DNA of 6,987 nt from positions 1 through 6,987 of the forward strand of contig CAYJHJ010000087.1 in assembly GCA_964370095.1 (NCBI GenBank), given 5' to 3'. Numbering within the stretch: position 1 is the first letter of the stretch; every line of letters starts with the position of its first letter. The DNA comes from CAYJAZ01 sp964370095 (lineage in GTDB: Bacteria > Desulfobacterota > Desulfovibrionia > Desulfovibrionales > Desulfovibrionaceae). The position numbers were made by a program, and so were the translations under genes. The notes beneath the pieces are model-generated. The model saw only the letters and a program-made list of their open reading frames with translations. It did not search any database and was not told where the DNA came from. Below, in pieces: positions 6,737 through 6,987 of the stretch.

Positions 6737-6813
6737 GGAGCGGTAGTTAAGTTGGTTATAACGCCGGCCTGTCACGCCGGAGGGCGAGGGTTCAAGTCCC
6801 TTCCGCTTCGCCA
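6737..6813 (+). tRNA. tRNA-Asp (anticodon GTC)
   Basis: A complete 77-nt cloverleaf with encoded CCA. The acceptor stem is GGAGCGG/CCGCTTC (one G-U pair), D stem GTTA/TAAC, anticodon stem CCGGC/GCCGG with loop CTGTCAC (anticodon 6771-6773). The variable loop is AGGGC, T stem GAGGG/CCCTT with T-loop TTCAAGT, discriminator G73, then CCA at 6811-6813. G73 and the GTC anticodon are the main aspartate identity elements. A37 is present at 6774, a position methylated by RlmN in E. coli tRNA-Asp, and the D-loop contains several uridines available to a Dus enzyme. The gene is transcribed from its own promoter after the hsp20 pair. Confidence 0.98.
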
Positions 6814-6824
6814 CCTGACAATTT

Positions 6825-6871
6825 ATAAAGTCTCATAATGTACATAAGTGCTTATGAGACTTTATTTTTTT
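6825..6871 (+). terminator. Intrinsic terminator after tRNA-Asp
   Basis: ATAAAGTCTCATAA (6825-6838) pairs perfectly over 14 bp with TTATGAGACTTTAT (6852-6865) around a 13-nt loop, and is followed by a seven-T run (6865-6871). The T-run is on the + side only, so it acts on rightward transcription. It is the first copy of the tandem array; here the stem is longer than in the later copies (10 bp). A competing smaller hairpin, CATAA-GTGC-TTATG, uses the same right arm. Confidence 0.85.
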
Positions 6872-6987
6872 AATATTTATAGTCTCATAATGTACATAAG
6901 TGCTTATGAGACTTTATTTTTTTAATATTTATAGTCTCATAATGTACATAAGTGCTTATGAGACTTTATTTTTTTAATATTTATAGT
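6829..6987 (+). repeat. 52-bp perfect tandem repeat, each unit a terminator-like hairpin
   Basis: Three identical 52-bp units occupy 6829-6880, 6881-6932 and 6933-6984, and a fourth begins at 6985 where the window ends. Each unit reads AGTCTCATAA, a 13-nt loop, TTATGAGACT, then an AT-rich tail with seven T. Each can therefore form a 10-bp hairpin with a T-tract on the + strand. No base differs between copies, which points to recent expansion or active homogenisation. There is no spacer variation and no coding potential. The total copy number is unknown because the array leaves the window. Confidence 0.97.

Noticed and set aside
6829..6987. CRISPR array
   Set aside because: All 52 bases repeat without any variable spacer, and no cas gene is in view; this is a simple tandem repeat.

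Overview
This is an AT-rich chromosomal window of housekeeping character. RlmN and the dihydrouridine synthase, as far as I can recall family members, look most like Desulfovibrionaceae proteins. The strong AT bias would fit a low-GC member such as Lawsonia or a relative. That placement is inference from remembered sequences, not from a search.

Layout: The left edge carries the last 18 codons of ribosomal protein L7/L12 (rplL, + strand), then a long symmetrical hairpin with A and T runs that can end transcription from both sides. A five-gene leftward block follows, transcribed from about 5676 down to 173: mtaB (tRNA methylthiotransferase), yicC (endoribonuclease family), a FUSC-type membrane protein, a tRNA-dihydrouridine synthase (dus) and rlmN (23S rRNA/tRNA A-methyltransferase). 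mtaB-yicC are 4 nt apart, and FUSC-dus-rlmN overlap one another. Only yicC-FUSC has a real gap (62 nt), which holds a possible hairpin around the FUSC ribosome binding site. From a divergent intergenic region, two different small heat-shock proteins (Hsp20/alpha-crystallin) run rightward as an 11-nt-spaced pair. They are followed by a promoter with an upstream A-tract, a leader hairpin and a complete tRNA-Asp(GTC) gene. The tRNA is followed by a terminator-like hairpin that is repeated exactly, as a 52-bp tandem unit, until the window ends.

How the genes fit together: Three of the five leftward genes modify RNA used in translation, and YicC is an RNA-turnover protein. The flanks are a ribosomal protein gene and a tRNA gene. 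The FUSC membrane protein is the odd member. The Hsp20 pair is a stress chaperone module with its own ribosome binding sites; no heat-shock promoter consensus or CIRCE element could be found.

The points most worth a second look are the perfect 52-bp tandem array of terminator hairpins after tRNA-Asp, the separation of rplL from rpoB, and the hairpin that may hold the FUSC ribosome binding site in its loop. I did not see a clearly new biological system.
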